From assembly GCA_934317215.1 (NCBI GenBank), contig CAKREH010000028.1, forward strand, positions 1 to 45,088: DNA of 45,088 nucleotides. The letters are read 5' to 3'. The translations under genes and the position numbers were made by a program. Shown piece after piece: positions 26,358 to 34,604 of the stretch (its first letter is position 1; every line of letters starts with the position of its first letter). The notes under the pieces were generated by a model that was given only the letters and a program-made list of their open reading frames with translations, was not told the origin of the DNA and searched no databases. The stretch is from an uncultured Roseburia sp. (lineage in GTDB: Bacteria > Bacillota > Clostridia > Lachnospirales > Lachnospiraceae).

Positions 26358-26430
26358 TTTAATCCTCATTTTTGCGCTGTATTTTGCGCATAACAAATTT
26401 GAGCTTACTCCCAAATCTGTACGCTCCTGA
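26358..26430 (-). promoter_or_regulatory. Structured 5' leader of dnaA
   Basis: On the minus strand two hairpins precede the gene: AGATTTG/CAAATTTG, then TGCGC-AAAATAC-AGCGCA, directly followed by AAAATGAGGATTAAA and the ATG. The last hairpin joined to the ribosome site matches the panB layout. It may control translation of dnaA. Confidence 0.55.
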
Positions 26431-26451
26431 TAAAAAATCCTACATAGTTCT

Positions 26452-26480
26452 ATCCTACACTATTTTTTTGCTTTTATCAA
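26452..26480 (-). promoter_or_regulatory. Likely dnaA promoter
   Basis: Minus-strand -35 TTGATA (26475-26480), 17-bp spacer, -10 TAGGAT (26452-26457), about 95 bp before the dnaA start codon. DnaA-box-like sequences upstream could allow autoregulation. Confidence 0.6.
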
Positions 26481-26481
26481 T

Positions 26482-26880
26482 GAAAAGTTTGTACAGGGTA
26501 TTTTAAGTTAGGGTAAATACAAAAAAATCCCGATTTGGGCAAAATAGAGAGCTTAGATAATAAAAATATGCAGGAAGTAAAAAAATATGTGTGAATAAGT
26601 CGAAAAAAGTTATAGACCGCGAAATATAAGGGATTATCCTGTTTATAAACAGATTATCCGTGGATTATCCATAAAATATCCACAAGTTATCCACAAATTG
26701 GGGATAACTTTGCGAAACCGCTAAAAATCGGCATTCTTCAACCCACATTTTTTAAGATTTTCGGGGGATAACTGTGGAAAAGCAAATAACAAGATATAGG
26801 ATGATAGAGTTTCTTCCTTATATATATAGTGGTCAACATTTTCCACAAATGGATAAATGTTGAAATGTAGATAAGTAAAA
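26482..26880. other. Replication origin oriC, DnaA-box cluster
   Basis: Between divergent dnaA and rpmH lies an A/T-rich gap with clustered DnaA boxes: TTATCCACA (26687-26695), TTATCCATA (26665-26673), TTATCCGTG (26654-26662), ATATCCACA (26676-26684), and reverse-strand TGTGAATAA (26590-26598), TGGGGATAA (26699-26707) and GGGGGATAA. An A/T-only stretch near 26819-26829 is a possible unwinding site. Strand switching of all neighbouring genes here supports the call. Confidence 0.9.
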
Positions 26881-26904
26881 TGAGGACAAACAAAATTTTA
26901 GTGC

Positions 26905-26932
26905 TTGACTTGAAATATTTTTCTGCTATAAT
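26905..26932 (+). promoter_or_regulatory. rpmH promoter
   Basis: Plus-strand -35 TTGACT (26905-26910), 16-bp spacer, -10 TATAAT (26927-26932). It should drive rpmH and probably the following rnpA-yidD-yidC-jag genes. The ~100-nt leader contains an imperfect hairpin (GCATCGTCAT...ATGATGGTGAATGC). Confidence 0.75.
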
Positions 26933-27036
26933 TGAAAATGATGTTTTTTAACTGAGAATATGCGTCTTAGGACGTTTTCTATCGCATCGTCATTTTAGGA
27001 TGATGGTGAATGCCAGGCAGAGGAGGTGGATATAAC

Positions 27037-27171
27037 ATGAAGATGACATTTCAGCCGAAGAAAAGACAGAGATCAAAAGTTCATGGCTTCAGAAGCAGAA
27101 TGAGCACAGCAGGCGGAAGAAAAGTATTGGCTGCTAGAAGATTAAAAGGTAGAAAGAAATTATCAGCATAG
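27037..27171 (+). CDS. rpmH: 50S ribosomal protein L34
   Basis: This 44-residue, very basic protein begins MKMTFQPKKRQRSKVHGF and continues with RSRMSTAGGRKVLAARR, the universal L34 pattern. It is a component of the large ribosomal subunit. GGAGG lies 11 nt before the ATG. It is the first gene on the plus-strand side of the origin, divergent from dnaA as in most Firmicutes, and has a hairpin terminator immediately after it. Confidence 0.98.
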   Translation: MKMTFQPKKRQRSKVHGFRSRMSTAGGRKVLAARRLKGRKKLSA

Positions 27172-27195
27172 GCCACATTTTTGTGGTCTTTTCTT
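27171..27195 (+). terminator. Terminator or attenuator after rpmH
   Basis: GGCCACA and TGTGGTC form a short stem followed by a T-rich tail (TTTTCTTTCC), starting at the rpmH stop codon. It probably causes partial termination so that rpmH exceeds rnpA. Confidence 0.65.
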
Positions 27196-27217
27196 TCCTT
27201 AAGAAGAATGAATAATG

Positions 27218-27240
27218 AGGTGGTGCATTTTGTACCACCT
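27218..27240 (+). terminator. Hairpin in the rpmH-rnpA gap
   Basis: AGGTGGT and ACCACCT form a 7-bp stem with a 9-nt loop, followed by ATTTGTT. It could be a weak second terminator or an mRNA processing structure. Confidence 0.4.
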
Positions 27241-27344
27241 ATTTGTTCATACAAAAATATTTTATCAGTGAAGCAGACAGACCTTCAAAAACAGACAGAA
27301 GGTAATTGGTGCCTTAGGTAAATAATCAGAAAGGGCATACTAGG

Positions 27345-27683
27345 ATGAAGTTTTCGGAATCATTAAAAAAGAACAGTGATTTCCAGAAAGTGTACAGGCA
27401 GGGAAAATCCTATGCGAACCGTTATCTGGTAATGTATGTTCTGGAAAATCAGACAGAAGGAAATCGTCTTGGCATATCCGTCAGTAAAAAAGTTGGAAAC
27501 AGTGTTATCAGACATCATCTGACCCGGCTGATCCGGGAGAGTTACAGACTACATGAAGACATGTTCAATAATGGTTTGGACATTGTAGTTATCGCAAGAA
27601 GCACGGCACGTGATATCAGTTATCATGAAACAGAGAGTGCCCTGCTGCATCTTGGAGGTCTTCACAAAGTAATCAATCGTTAA
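27345..27683 (+). CDS. rnpA: Ribonuclease P protein component
   Basis: RnpA assists the RNase P ribozyme in maturing tRNA 5' ends. The 112-residue basic protein has the family features FSESLKKNSDFQKVYRQGKS and LGISVSKKVGNSVIRHHLTR, where the usual RNR motif appears as RHHLTR, followed by LIRESYRLH and DIVVIARSTA. It sits in the standard rpmH-rnpA-yidD-yidC order. Confidence 0.96.
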   Translation: MKFSESLKKNSDFQKVYRQGKSYANRYLVMYVLENQTEGNRLGISVSKKVGNSVIRHHLTRLIRESYRLHEDMFNNGLDIVVIARSTARDISYHETESALLHLGGLHKVINR

Positions 27684-27711
27684 TTTCAGAAAAAAAGAAG
27701 ATGGAATCATT

Positions 27712-27921
27712 TTGAAAAAAATATTAATTGCTTTAATTAAGTTTTATAGAAAGTATCTTTCTCCAATGAAAACGACCAAGTGTCCATATTGCCCGACCTG
27801 TTCTTTATATGGGTTAGAGGCGGTTGAAAAGTACGGGGCTCTAAAAGGGGGAGCACTTGCTTTATGGAGAATCTTAAGATGTAATCCTTTTTCAAAAGGT
27901 GGATATGATCCAGTTCCATAG
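27712..27921 (+). CDS. yidD: Membrane protein insertion efficiency factor YidD
   Basis: The 69-residue protein matches YidD: IALIKFYRKYLSPMK, then the cysteine motif CPYCPTCSLYGLEAVEKYG and ILRCNPFSKGGYDPVP. It is thought to help YidC-dependent membrane insertion at the inner face of the membrane. The start appears to be TTG at 27712, since no in-frame ATG precedes the conserved sequence. It lies between rnpA and yidC, as expected. Confidence 0.94.
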   Translation: MKKILIALIKFYRKYLSPMKTTKCPYCPTCSLYGLEAVEKYGALKGGALALWRILRCNPFSKGGYDPVP

Positions 27922-27936
27922 TGGAGGTATTTACAA

Positions 27937-29238
27937 GTGTCAGATATGTTATTAACAGCATACAATGGTGCTATTTTAGGACCGATCGCCAAAGTACTTG
28001 GCTGGGTAATGAATGGTATTTATGCGTTGATGTCAATGATCGGTATCGAAAATGTTGGTCTTTCCATCATTATCTTTACAATTGTAATCTACGCAATGTT
28101 ATTCCCGTTAACCTATAAGCAGCAGAAGTTTTCCAAGTTATCCCAGAAGATGCAGCCTGAACTTCAGGCAATCCAGAAAAAATATAATGGAAAAAAAGAT
28201 CAGGCATCCATGATGGCAATGCAGGAGGAGACTCAGGCAGTATATGAGAAATATGGTGTTTCCATGATGGGAAGCTGTGTTCAGATGCTGATCCAGATGC
28301 CGTTATTGTTTGCGCTGTACCGTGTATTTTTAAATGTTCCGGCATATGTATCCGGTGTAAAGAACAATTTCTCTGCACTGGTTGATGGAATTATGGCAAC
28401 AAGCGGTTATCAGGATAAGATGACTCAGCTCGTTACAGATTTAAGAGTTATGACAACACCTGCAGCAGATTTTACAGTATCAGATCCGACTGCACTTTCG
28501 AACTCGATCGTTGATGTTTTATATAAAATGAATTCAGCTGGATGGGAAACATTAAAGGATGCATTCCCTTCTTTGACGGATACCATCAATGCGACTTATG
28601 ATACAGTTTCACATGTAAACAATTTTCTGGGACTGAATATTTCAGATACACCATGGCAGGTCATGACGACGAACTTTGCGTCACATAACTTCCTGTTTGT
28701 AGTATTAGCACTTCTTGTACCGGTTATTTCTTATCTGACCCAGGTACTTAACATTAAGCTGATGCCGCAGGCTGCTCCGTCTAACGGAAATAGCGATAAT
28801 GATATGGCTGCACAGCAGATGAAAATGATGAACCGTACCATGCCGATCTTTTCATTTGTAATGTGTTTTACCGTTCCTGTAGGTCTTGGTATTTACTGGA
28901 TCGCCGGTGCGGTTGTTCGAAGCGTTCAGCAGTTTTTCTTAAATAAACATTTTGAGAAAATCAATCTTGAGGATATCATTAAGAAGAATCAGGAAAAAGC
29001 AAAGAAAAAACGTGAGAAAATGGGAATCGCTGAAAATCAGATTTCCAATGCTGCTAAGATCAATACAAGAAAAATTGATGAACCGAAAAAAGAAGAGAAA
29101 AAGTCTGACATGAGTGAGGCACAGCGTGAGCTTGAATTAGAGAAAGCAAATGCCGCAAAATCAAAGGCAAAAGCCGGAAGTATGGCCGCAAAAGCAAACA
29201 TGGTCCGCGATTTTAATGAGAAAAACAGCAGAAAATAA
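27937..29238 (+). CDS. yidC: Membrane protein insertase YidC/OxaI family
   Basis: YidC inserts and folds membrane proteins with or without Sec. The 433-residue protein has a hydrophobic N-terminus, then the conserved domain (IIIFTIVIYAMLFPLTYKQQ, KMQPELQAIQKKYNGKKDQ, GSCVQMLIQMPLLFALYRV). An unusually long loop of about 100 residues (150-235) precedes the later membrane helices (FVVLALLVPVISYLTQVL, CFTVPVGLGIYWIAGAVV). A very Lys-rich cytoplasmic tail, able to contact ribosomes, ends it. There is no lipobox cysteine. The GTG start at 27937 has GGAGG upstream; an ATG at 27946 is possible. Confidence 0.95.
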   Translation: MSDMLLTAYNGAILGPIAKVLGWVMNGIYALMSMIGIENVGLSIIIFTIVIYAMLFPLTYKQQKFSKLSQKMQPELQAIQKKYNGKKDQASMMAMQEETQAVYEKYGVSMMGSCVQMLIQMPLLFALYRVFLNVPAYVSGVKNNFSALVDGIMATSGYQDKMTQLVTDLRVMTTPAADFTVSDPTALSNSIVDVLYKMNSAGWETLKDAFPSLTDTINATYDTVSHVNNFLGLNISDTPWQVMTTNFASHNFLFVVLALLVPVISYLTQVLNIKLMPQAAPSNGNSDNDMAAQQMKMMNRTMPIFSFVMCFTVPVGLGIYWIAGAVVRSVQQFFLNKHFEKINLEDIIKKNQEKAKKKREKMGIAENQISNAAKINTRKIDEPKKEEKKSDMSEAQRELELEKANAAKSKAKAGSMAAKANMVRDFNEKNSRK

Positions 29239-29262
29239 TAAGAAAGGACAGGGGTTTTGGAT

Positions 29263-29886
29263 ATGGAATATATTGAAATTTCAGCAAAAACAGTCGATGA
29301 AGCAATCACAGAAGCACTGGTAAAACTGGGGACAACCAGTGACAGAATCGAATATGAGATCGTTGAAAAAGGAAATAACGGATTTCTGGGCATCGGAAGA
29401 AAAGATGCAGTGATCAAAGTGCGCAAGAAATATTCTGTGAATGATGATATCAAAGATTTCTTAAATAAAGTATTTGAAGCGATGGATTTAAAAGTTGAGA
29501 TCGTTATGACTGCCGAGGAAAACAGCAATGTGATCAATGTGGATTTAAAAGGTGATGACATGGGCGTTCTGATCGGAAAAAGAGGACAGACTTTAGACTC
29601 CCTTCAGTACCTGACAAATCTTGCTGTCAATAAAAATGCAGAAAGCTTTGTAAAAGTAAAAATCGATACCGAAGATTACCGCAAGAGAAGAAGAGAGACA
29701 TTAGAGAATCTTGCAAAGAATATTGCATACAAGGTAAAGAGAACCAAACGTCCGGTTTCTTTAGAGCCGATGAATCCTTATGAAAGAAGAGTGATTCATT
29801 CTACCTTGCAGAATGATAAATTCGTAACAACACACAGCGAGGGAGACGAGCCTTATCGTCATGTTGTTGTAACATTAAAGAGATAG
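29263..29886 (+). CDS. jag: RNA-binding protein Jag/KhpB (Jag_N, KH and R3H domains)
   Basis: The 207-residue protein shows three parts: a Jag N-terminal domain (MEYIEISAKTVDEAITEAL), a KH domain with VLIGKRGQTLDSLQYLTNL, and a C-terminal R3H domain (EPMNPYERRVIHSTLQ). KhpB proteins bind many RNAs and influence cell elongation and division in Gram-positives. The ATG at 29263 has AGGGG 8 nt upstream; a TTG at 29257 is less likely. It follows yidC closely, as is standard. Confidence 0.95.
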   Translation: MEYIEISAKTVDEAITEALVKLGTTSDRIEYEIVEKGNNGFLGIGRKDAVIKVRKKYSVNDDIKDFLNKVFEAMDLKVEIVMTAEENSNVINVDLKGDDMGVLIGKRGQTLDSLQYLTNLAVNKNAESFVKVKIDTEDYRKRRRETLENLAKNIAYKVKRTKRPVSLEPMNPYERRVIHSTLQNDKFVTTHSEGDEPYRHVVVTLKR

Positions 29887-29925
29887 TAAACCGGTTTTCA
29901 TCCGTGTGTGATGAATGACACAGAA

Positions 29926-29965
29926 AAATTCGTGGCGGATAGAGAAAACGTCCACGAATTTTTTT
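29926..29965 (+). terminator. Intrinsic terminator after jag
   Basis: AAATTCGTGG and CCACGAATTT form a 10-bp stem followed by TTTT. It separates the rpmH-to-jag unit from mnmE. Confidence 0.85.
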
Positions 29966-30017
29966 GTATATTAGAGACGAGGGACCAGTTTAACAAGCTG
30001 CTCAGAAATGAGGGATT

Positions 30018-31391
30018 ATGAAAACAGATACGATCGCTGCGATAGCAACAGCTATGTCAAGTTCAGGAATTGGCATTATAAGGATCAGTGGGGATGCGGC
30101 AGTTCAGATTGTTGACCGGATTTTTTTTATGAAAAATGAAAAAAATTTATCCGATATGCCGACACATACGATTCATTATGGTCACATCAAAGATGGGGAT
30201 GAAGTGATCGATGAAGTTATGGTGGTATTGATGCGGGCACCCAGAAGTTACACAAAGGAAGATACGGTTGAGATTGATTGCCATGGCGGCATATATGTCA
30301 TGAAGCGTGTACTTGAGACGGTGATCAAATACGGTGCGCGTCCGGCAGAACCGGGAGAATTTACAAAACGGGCATTTTTAAATGGCAGGATCGATCTTGC
30401 GCAGGCGGAGTCTGTCATAGATATTATTCATGCGAAAAATGAATTTGCGTTAAAGAGTTCTGAACAGCAGCTTTCCGGTTCGCTTTCAGCTGCAGTAAAA
30501 ACAGTCCGTGAAAAACTATTGCATCAGATTGCATTTATCGAGTCTGCATTGGATGATCCTGAGCATATCAGTCTGGATGGATATCCGGAGACACTTCATG
30601 GAATTGTGGAAGAAGCACAGAAAGAGATTCAAAAACTTCTTGCAAACAGTGACAATGGAAAAATTTTAAAAGAGGGTATTTCCACTGTCATTATTGGAAA
30701 ACCGAATGCCGGAAAATCATCTCTTTTGAATACGCTTGTGGGAGAGGAGCGGGCTATCGTTACTGATATCGCGGGAACAACGAGGGATGTACTGGAAGAG
30801 CAGATTAATTTAAATGGAATTATTTTAAATGTGATCGACACAGCGGGAATCCGCGAGACGGATGATGTTGTGGAAAAGATCGGCGTTGACCGTGCAAAGA
30901 AATATTTAAATGAGGCAGACCTGGCAATCTATGTTGTGGATACTTCGACTCTGTTAGACGAAAATGATTTTGAGATCATGGAACTTTTGCAGGACAGAAA
31001 AGCGATTGTTCTTTTGAACAAGTCAGATCTTACACCGGTTACCGACAGCGGCTCGATTCGAAAACATCTGGATAAAAAGATGATTGCTATTTCCGCAAAG
31101 GAGCAGACCGGGATCGAGGAGCTGGAAGAGACGATCCGTGAGATGTTTTTCACTGGTGAAGTTACATTTAATGATGAGGTGTATATCACAAATATTCGTC
31201 ATAAAACTGCTTTACAGGAGGCACTGAATAGTTTAAATTTAGTGGTGCAGAGTATCTCAGACGGAATGCCGGAAGATTTTTATTCCATTGATCTTATGAA
31301 TGCTTATGAAGAACTGGGAAGCATCATTGGTGAGGCGGTTGAAGATGATCTGGTGAATGAGATATTTAGTAAATTTTGTATGGGCAAATAA
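30018..31391 (+). CDS. mnmE: tRNA modification GTPase MnmE
   Basis: MnmE with MnmG installs carboxymethylaminomethyl groups on wobble uridine 34 of certain tRNAs. The 457-residue protein has the N-terminal folate-binding domain, a helical domain, and an inserted G domain with G1 GKPNAGKSSLL, G3 DTAGIRETDD and G4 NKSDLT. It ends with the catalytic C-terminal motif FCMGK (family CIGK). The ATG is preceded by a CTCA-GAAA-TGAG mini-hairpin that contains part of its ribosome site. mnmG follows after a 292-bp repeat-filled gap. Confidence 0.97.
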   Translation: MKTDTIAAIATAMSSSGIGIIRISGDAAVQIVDRIFFMKNEKNLSDMPTHTIHYGHIKDGDEVIDEVMVVLMRAPRSYTKEDTVEIDCHGGIYVMKRVLETVIKYGARPAEPGEFTKRAFLNGRIDLAQAESVIDIIHAKNEFALKSSEQQLSGSLSAAVKTVREKLLHQIAFIESALDDPEHISLDGYPETLHGIVEEAQKEIQKLLANSDNGKILKEGISTVIIGKPNAGKSSLLNTLVGEERAIVTDIAGTTRDVLEEQINLNGIILNVIDTAGIRETDDVVEKIGVDRAKKYLNEADLAIYVVDTSTLLDENDFEIMELLQDRKAIVLLNKSDLTPVTDSGSIRKHLDKKMIAISAKEQTGIEELEETIREMFFTGEVTFNDEVYITNIRHKTALQEALNSLNLVVQSISDGMPEDFYSIDLMNAYEELGSIIGEAVEDDLVNEIFSKFCMGK

Positions 31392-31416
31392 TTGGCACCA
31401 GTGGGTGCCAATTATT
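31387..31416 (+). terminator. Strong hairpin at the end of mnmE
   Basis: AATAATTGGCACC and GGTGCCAATTATT form a perfect 13-bp stem with a 4-nt loop; the arm includes the mnmE stop codon. There is no T run, so it may be an RNA-stability structure rather than an intrinsic terminator. Confidence 0.5.
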
Positions 31417-31433
31417 GGAAGAATGCAAAAGCG

Positions 31434-31655
31434 GCATTCTTCTGGTGTGTTGGCAAGAACTGTAAGAGCTGTAAAGCAGCATTCTTCCAGTATGTTGGCA
31501 AGAACTGTAAGAACTGTAGTCATCCAGTATGTTGGAAAGAACTGTAAGAGCAGTAGTCATCCAGAATGTTGGAAAGAACTGTAAGAGCAGTAGTCATCCA
31601 GTATGTTGGAAAAAGATTGTAAGAGCAGCATTTTTCCAGTGTGCTGGCTTTGGTT
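31434..31655. repeat. Tandem repeat array in the mnmE-mnmG gap
   Basis: About five units with period 37-45 bp share a core TGTTGG(C/A)AAGAACTGTAAGAG. Two consecutive 37-bp units differ at one base, and the outer units are longer and more diverged. A GAATGC/GCATTC hairpin lies at its left edge. It occupies almost the whole 292-bp gap, with no real gene. The spacers are not unique, so it is not a CRISPR array. Confidence 0.85.
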
Positions 31656-31683
31656 TAAGATAATTTAGAAAGAAGGATAAAAG

Positions 31684-33657
31684 ATGCCTGCGATTGAAGA
31701 AAATTATGATGTGGTAGTTGTAGGTGCAGGGCATGCGGGATGTGAGGCAGCATTGGCATGTGCAAGGCTTGGGTTAGAGACAATTATTTTTACAGTCAGT
31801 GTGGACAGTATTGCGATGATGCCTTGTAATCCAAATATCGGTGGAAGTTCGAAAGGGCATCTCGTGAGAGAAATCGATGCGCTTGGCGGACAGATGGGTA
31901 TCAATATTGACAAGACATTTATCCAGTCGAAGATGTTAAATAAATCCAAGGGTCCGGCAGTACATTCCCTGCGTGCACAGGCAGATAAAGTAAATTACAG
32001 CATGGAGATGCGGAAAACGCTTCAGAACACAGAGCATCTTACGATACGACAGGCGGAAGTGGCGGAAATTATTACAGTTCCGGTAAATTCTGCTGATGGG
32101 AGGACAGCTGCTGCAGATAAAAAAGGTGGACAGGTAGTTGAAATAGGTGGTAAACTACAGAAAATTACCGGGGTAAAGACTGTTTCCGGTGGAGTTTATC
32201 ATTGTAAAGCAGTTGTGCTCTGTACGGGAACTTATTTGAGAGCGCGCTGTCTGACCGGAGAGATGATCACTTATACCGGTCCAAATGGTCTGATGGCAGC
32301 AAATCATCTCACGGATTCCCTGAAAGCGCATGGAATCGAGATGTTCCGTTTTAAGACAGGAACACCTGCAAGAGTGGATAAACGTTCCCTGGATTTTTCA
32401 AAAATGCAGGAGCAAAAAGGGGATGAGAGGGTTGTTCCGTTTTCCTTTACGACAAACCCGGATGATGTACAGATCGATCAGATTTCCTGCTGGCTGACAT
32501 ATACGAATCCAAAGACACATGAGATCATCCGTGCAAATCTGGATCGTTCTCCGATTTATGCCGGAATCATTGAGGGAACCGGTCCGCGTTACTGCCCGTC
32601 AATCGAGGATAAAGTAGTAAAATTTGCAGATAAGGAACGCCATCAGATTTTTATTGAGCCGGAAGGTATTAATACCAATGAAATGTATGTTGGTGGTATG
32701 TCATCTTCCCTGCCGGAAGATGTGCAGCATGAGATGTACCGCACACTGCCTGGAATGGAGCATGTAAAAATCGTACGAAATGCGTATGCGATCGAGTATG
32801 ACTGTATCAATCCAAATCAGCTTTATGCATCGCTGGAATTTAAAAAGATCAAAGGACTTTTTTCAGGTGGACAGTTTAACGGAAGCAGCGGCTACGAGGA
32901 AGCAGCATGCCAGGGACTGATCGCAGGTATCAATGCAGCCATGAGTATTCTGGGAAGAGAGTCACTGGTTTTAGACCGTTCTGAGGCTTATATTGGCGTG
33001 CTGATCGATGATCTTGTAACCAAAGAAAATCATGAACCATACCGGATGATGACTTCACGTGCAGAATATCGTTTACTGTTAAGACAGGATAATGCAGATC
33101 TGCGTCTGACCAAAAAAGGTTACGAAATAGGGCTGATCTCAAAAGAGCGTTATGACTGGGTATGTAAGAAAGAAGAATTGATTGCACAGGAAATCGAACG
33201 TGTGGCAAAAGTAAAGATTGGTGCAAATAAAAAAGTACAGGAATTACTGGAAAGTTATAATAGTATTCCACTGAATACCGGAACATTTTTAACAGAATTG
33301 ATCCGCAGACCGGAACTGGATTATGATAAACTTGCACCGATTGATCCGGATCGACCGGATCTTCCGGCAGAAGCAGCTGAGCAGGTAAACATCAGTATCA
33401 AATATGATGGCTATATTAAGCGTCAGATGAAACAGGTCGAGAGCTTCAAGAAACTGGAAAAGAAAAAGATTCCGGAAAACTTTAACTATGATGATGTGCC
33501 GAGTCTGCGTATTGAGGCACGTCAGAAATTAAAGACCTATTCACCGACTTCCATCGGACAGGCATCCCGAATTTCAGGGGTATCACCGGCGGATGTGTCA
33601 GTACTGCTTGTGTACATGGAGCAGATGAAGTATCATGAGAAAGAGTCTGCAAACTGA
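31684..33657 (+). CDS. mnmG: tRNA uridine-5-carboxymethylaminomethyl modification enzyme MnmG
   Basis: MnmG is the FAD- and NADH-dependent partner of MnmE. The 657-residue protein has the FAD-binding VVGAGHAGCEAALACARLGL, PCNPNIGGSSKGHLVREIDA, GTYLRARCLTGE, PRYCPSIEDKVVKFADK and a C-terminal helical MnmE-binding domain ending near ISGVSPADVSVLLVY. It is some 25-30 residues longer than typical, from a Gly/Lys-rich insertion near residues 136-158. GGA lies upstream of the ATG. Confidence 0.97.
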   Translation: MPAIEENYDVVVVGAGHAGCEAALACARLGLETIIFTVSVDSIAMMPCNPNIGGSSKGHLVREIDALGGQMGINIDKTFIQSKMLNKSKGPAVHSLRAQADKVNYSMEMRKTLQNTEHLTIRQAEVAEIITVPVNSADGRTAAADKKGGQVVEIGGKLQKITGVKTVSGGVYHCKAVVLCTGTYLRARCLTGEMITYTGPNGLMAANHLTDSLKAHGIEMFRFKTGTPARVDKRSLDFSKMQEQKGDERVVPFSFTTNPDDVQIDQISCWLTYTNPKTHEIIRANLDRSPIYAGIIEGTGPRYCPSIEDKVVKFADKERHQIFIEPEGINTNEMYVGGMSSSLPEDVQHEMYRTLPGMEHVKIVRNAYAIEYDCINPNQLYASLEFKKIKGLFSGGQFNGSSGYEEAACQGLIAGINAAMSILGRESLVLDRSEAYIGVLIDDLVTKENHEPYRMMTSRAEYRLLLRQDNADLRLTKKGYEIGLISKERYDWVCKKEELIAQEIERVAKVKIGANKKVQELLESYNSIPLNTGTFLTELIRRPELDYDKLAPIDPDRPDLPAEAAEQVNISIKYDGYIKRQMKQVESFKKLEKKKIPENFNYDDVPSLRIEARQKLKTYSPTSIGQASRISGVSPADVSVLLVYMEQMKYHEKESAN

Positions 33658-33762
33658 TAGAGAGATGAAGCGTATCTGTAACAGCAACGATATTTTATAA
33701 AAGAAAAAATATATCGGGATATGAGTTTTGGATATGCAAACTAAGTGAGAATGGAGATCAGA

Positions 33763-34479
33763 ATGAGTTATAATCTGGAACAGTTTAAAGATGGATTAAA
33801 AGAACTTCAGATCGAGTTAAGTGATGGGCAGATCAATCAGTTTCTTAAATATTATGAACTTCTGGTAGAAACGAATAAAGTAATGAACCTGACTGCAATC
33901 ACCGAATTTGATGAGGTGGTAGAAAAACATTTTTTGGACAGCCTTTCTTTGTGTCGTGTGTATGATCTAAAGAGTGATATTAAAATCTTAGATCTTGGAA
34001 CAGGTGCAGGATTTCCGGGAATCCCGCTTAAGATTGCATTTCCAAATTTAGAGATAGTGCTTGCGGATTCCTTAAATAAAAGGATTCGGTTTTTAAACCA
34101 GGTGATTGATGAACTGGAGCTGAAAGATATTACTGCAGTGCATGCAAGAGCAGAAGAACTGGGAAGAAATAAAGATTACAGAGAACAGTTTGATGTATGC
34201 GTTTCCCGTGCGGTTGCAAATCTTTCTTCACTCAGCGAATACTGTATTCCATTTGTGAAGATTGGTGGAAAGTTTATTTCCTATAAATCCGGCAGTATTG
34301 AGGAAGAAGTGGCAGAAGCGAAAAAGGCGGTTTTTGTTCTGGGTGGAAAAGTGAACGATGTATATAAGTTTGATCTGTATGAACAGAAAAGATCCTTTGT
34401 GGTGATCAATAAGGAGAAACATACGCCGAAAGCATATCCGAGAAAAGCAGGCACTCCGACGAAGGAGCCGCTGCATTAA
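33763..34479 (+). CDS. rsmG: 16S rRNA (guanine527-N7)-methyltransferase RsmG
   Basis: RsmG methylates G527 of 16S rRNA using S-adenosylmethionine. The 238-residue protein has the SAM-binding motif ILDLGTGAGFPGIPLKI, preceded by NLTAITEFDEVVEKHFLDSL, followed by DSLNKRIRFLNQV and CVSRAVANLSSLSEYC. The start at 33763 has GGAG 6 nt upstream; the ATG at 33745 is unlikely. It completes the mnmE-mnmG-rsmG order typical of Firmicutes origins. Confidence 0.96.
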   Translation: MSYNLEQFKDGLKELQIELSDGQINQFLKYYELLVETNKVMNLTAITEFDEVVEKHFLDSLSLCRVYDLKSDIKILDLGTGAGFPGIPLKIAFPNLEIVLADSLNKRIRFLNQVIDELELKDITAVHARAEELGRNKDYREQFDVCVSRAVANLSSLSEYCIPFVKIGGKFISYKSGSIEEEVAEAKKAVFVLGGKVNDVYKFDLYEQKRSFVVINKEKHTPKAYPRKAGTPTKEPLH

Positions 34480-34552
34480 ATTATAATGATAAGAGCAAAC
34501 GCATTTTGTGGGAAAATAAAGTGTTATAAGTAGAACAAAATTGCTATCGGAC

Positions 34553-34591
34553 AAAAAAGTGACTGTGGAAAATATCAACAGTCACTTTTTT
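34553..34591. terminator. Bidirectional terminator between rsmG and the hydrolase gene
   Basis: AAAAAAGTGACTGT and ACAGTCACTTTTTT form a perfect stem with A/T runs on both sides, in the gap where the two genes converge. Confidence 0.9.
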
Positions 34592-34604
34592 GTACATACA
34601 GATA

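Noticed and set aside
31357..31584. A plus-strand frame through the mnmE-mnmG array (repeated CWKEL/ARTVR peptides)
   Set aside because: It starts inside mnmE, lacks a ribosome site, and its repeats follow the DNA period of 37 bp, which does not keep the frame.
31434..31655. CRISPR array
   Set aside because: The whole unit is repeated with no unique spacers, and no cas genes are nearby.
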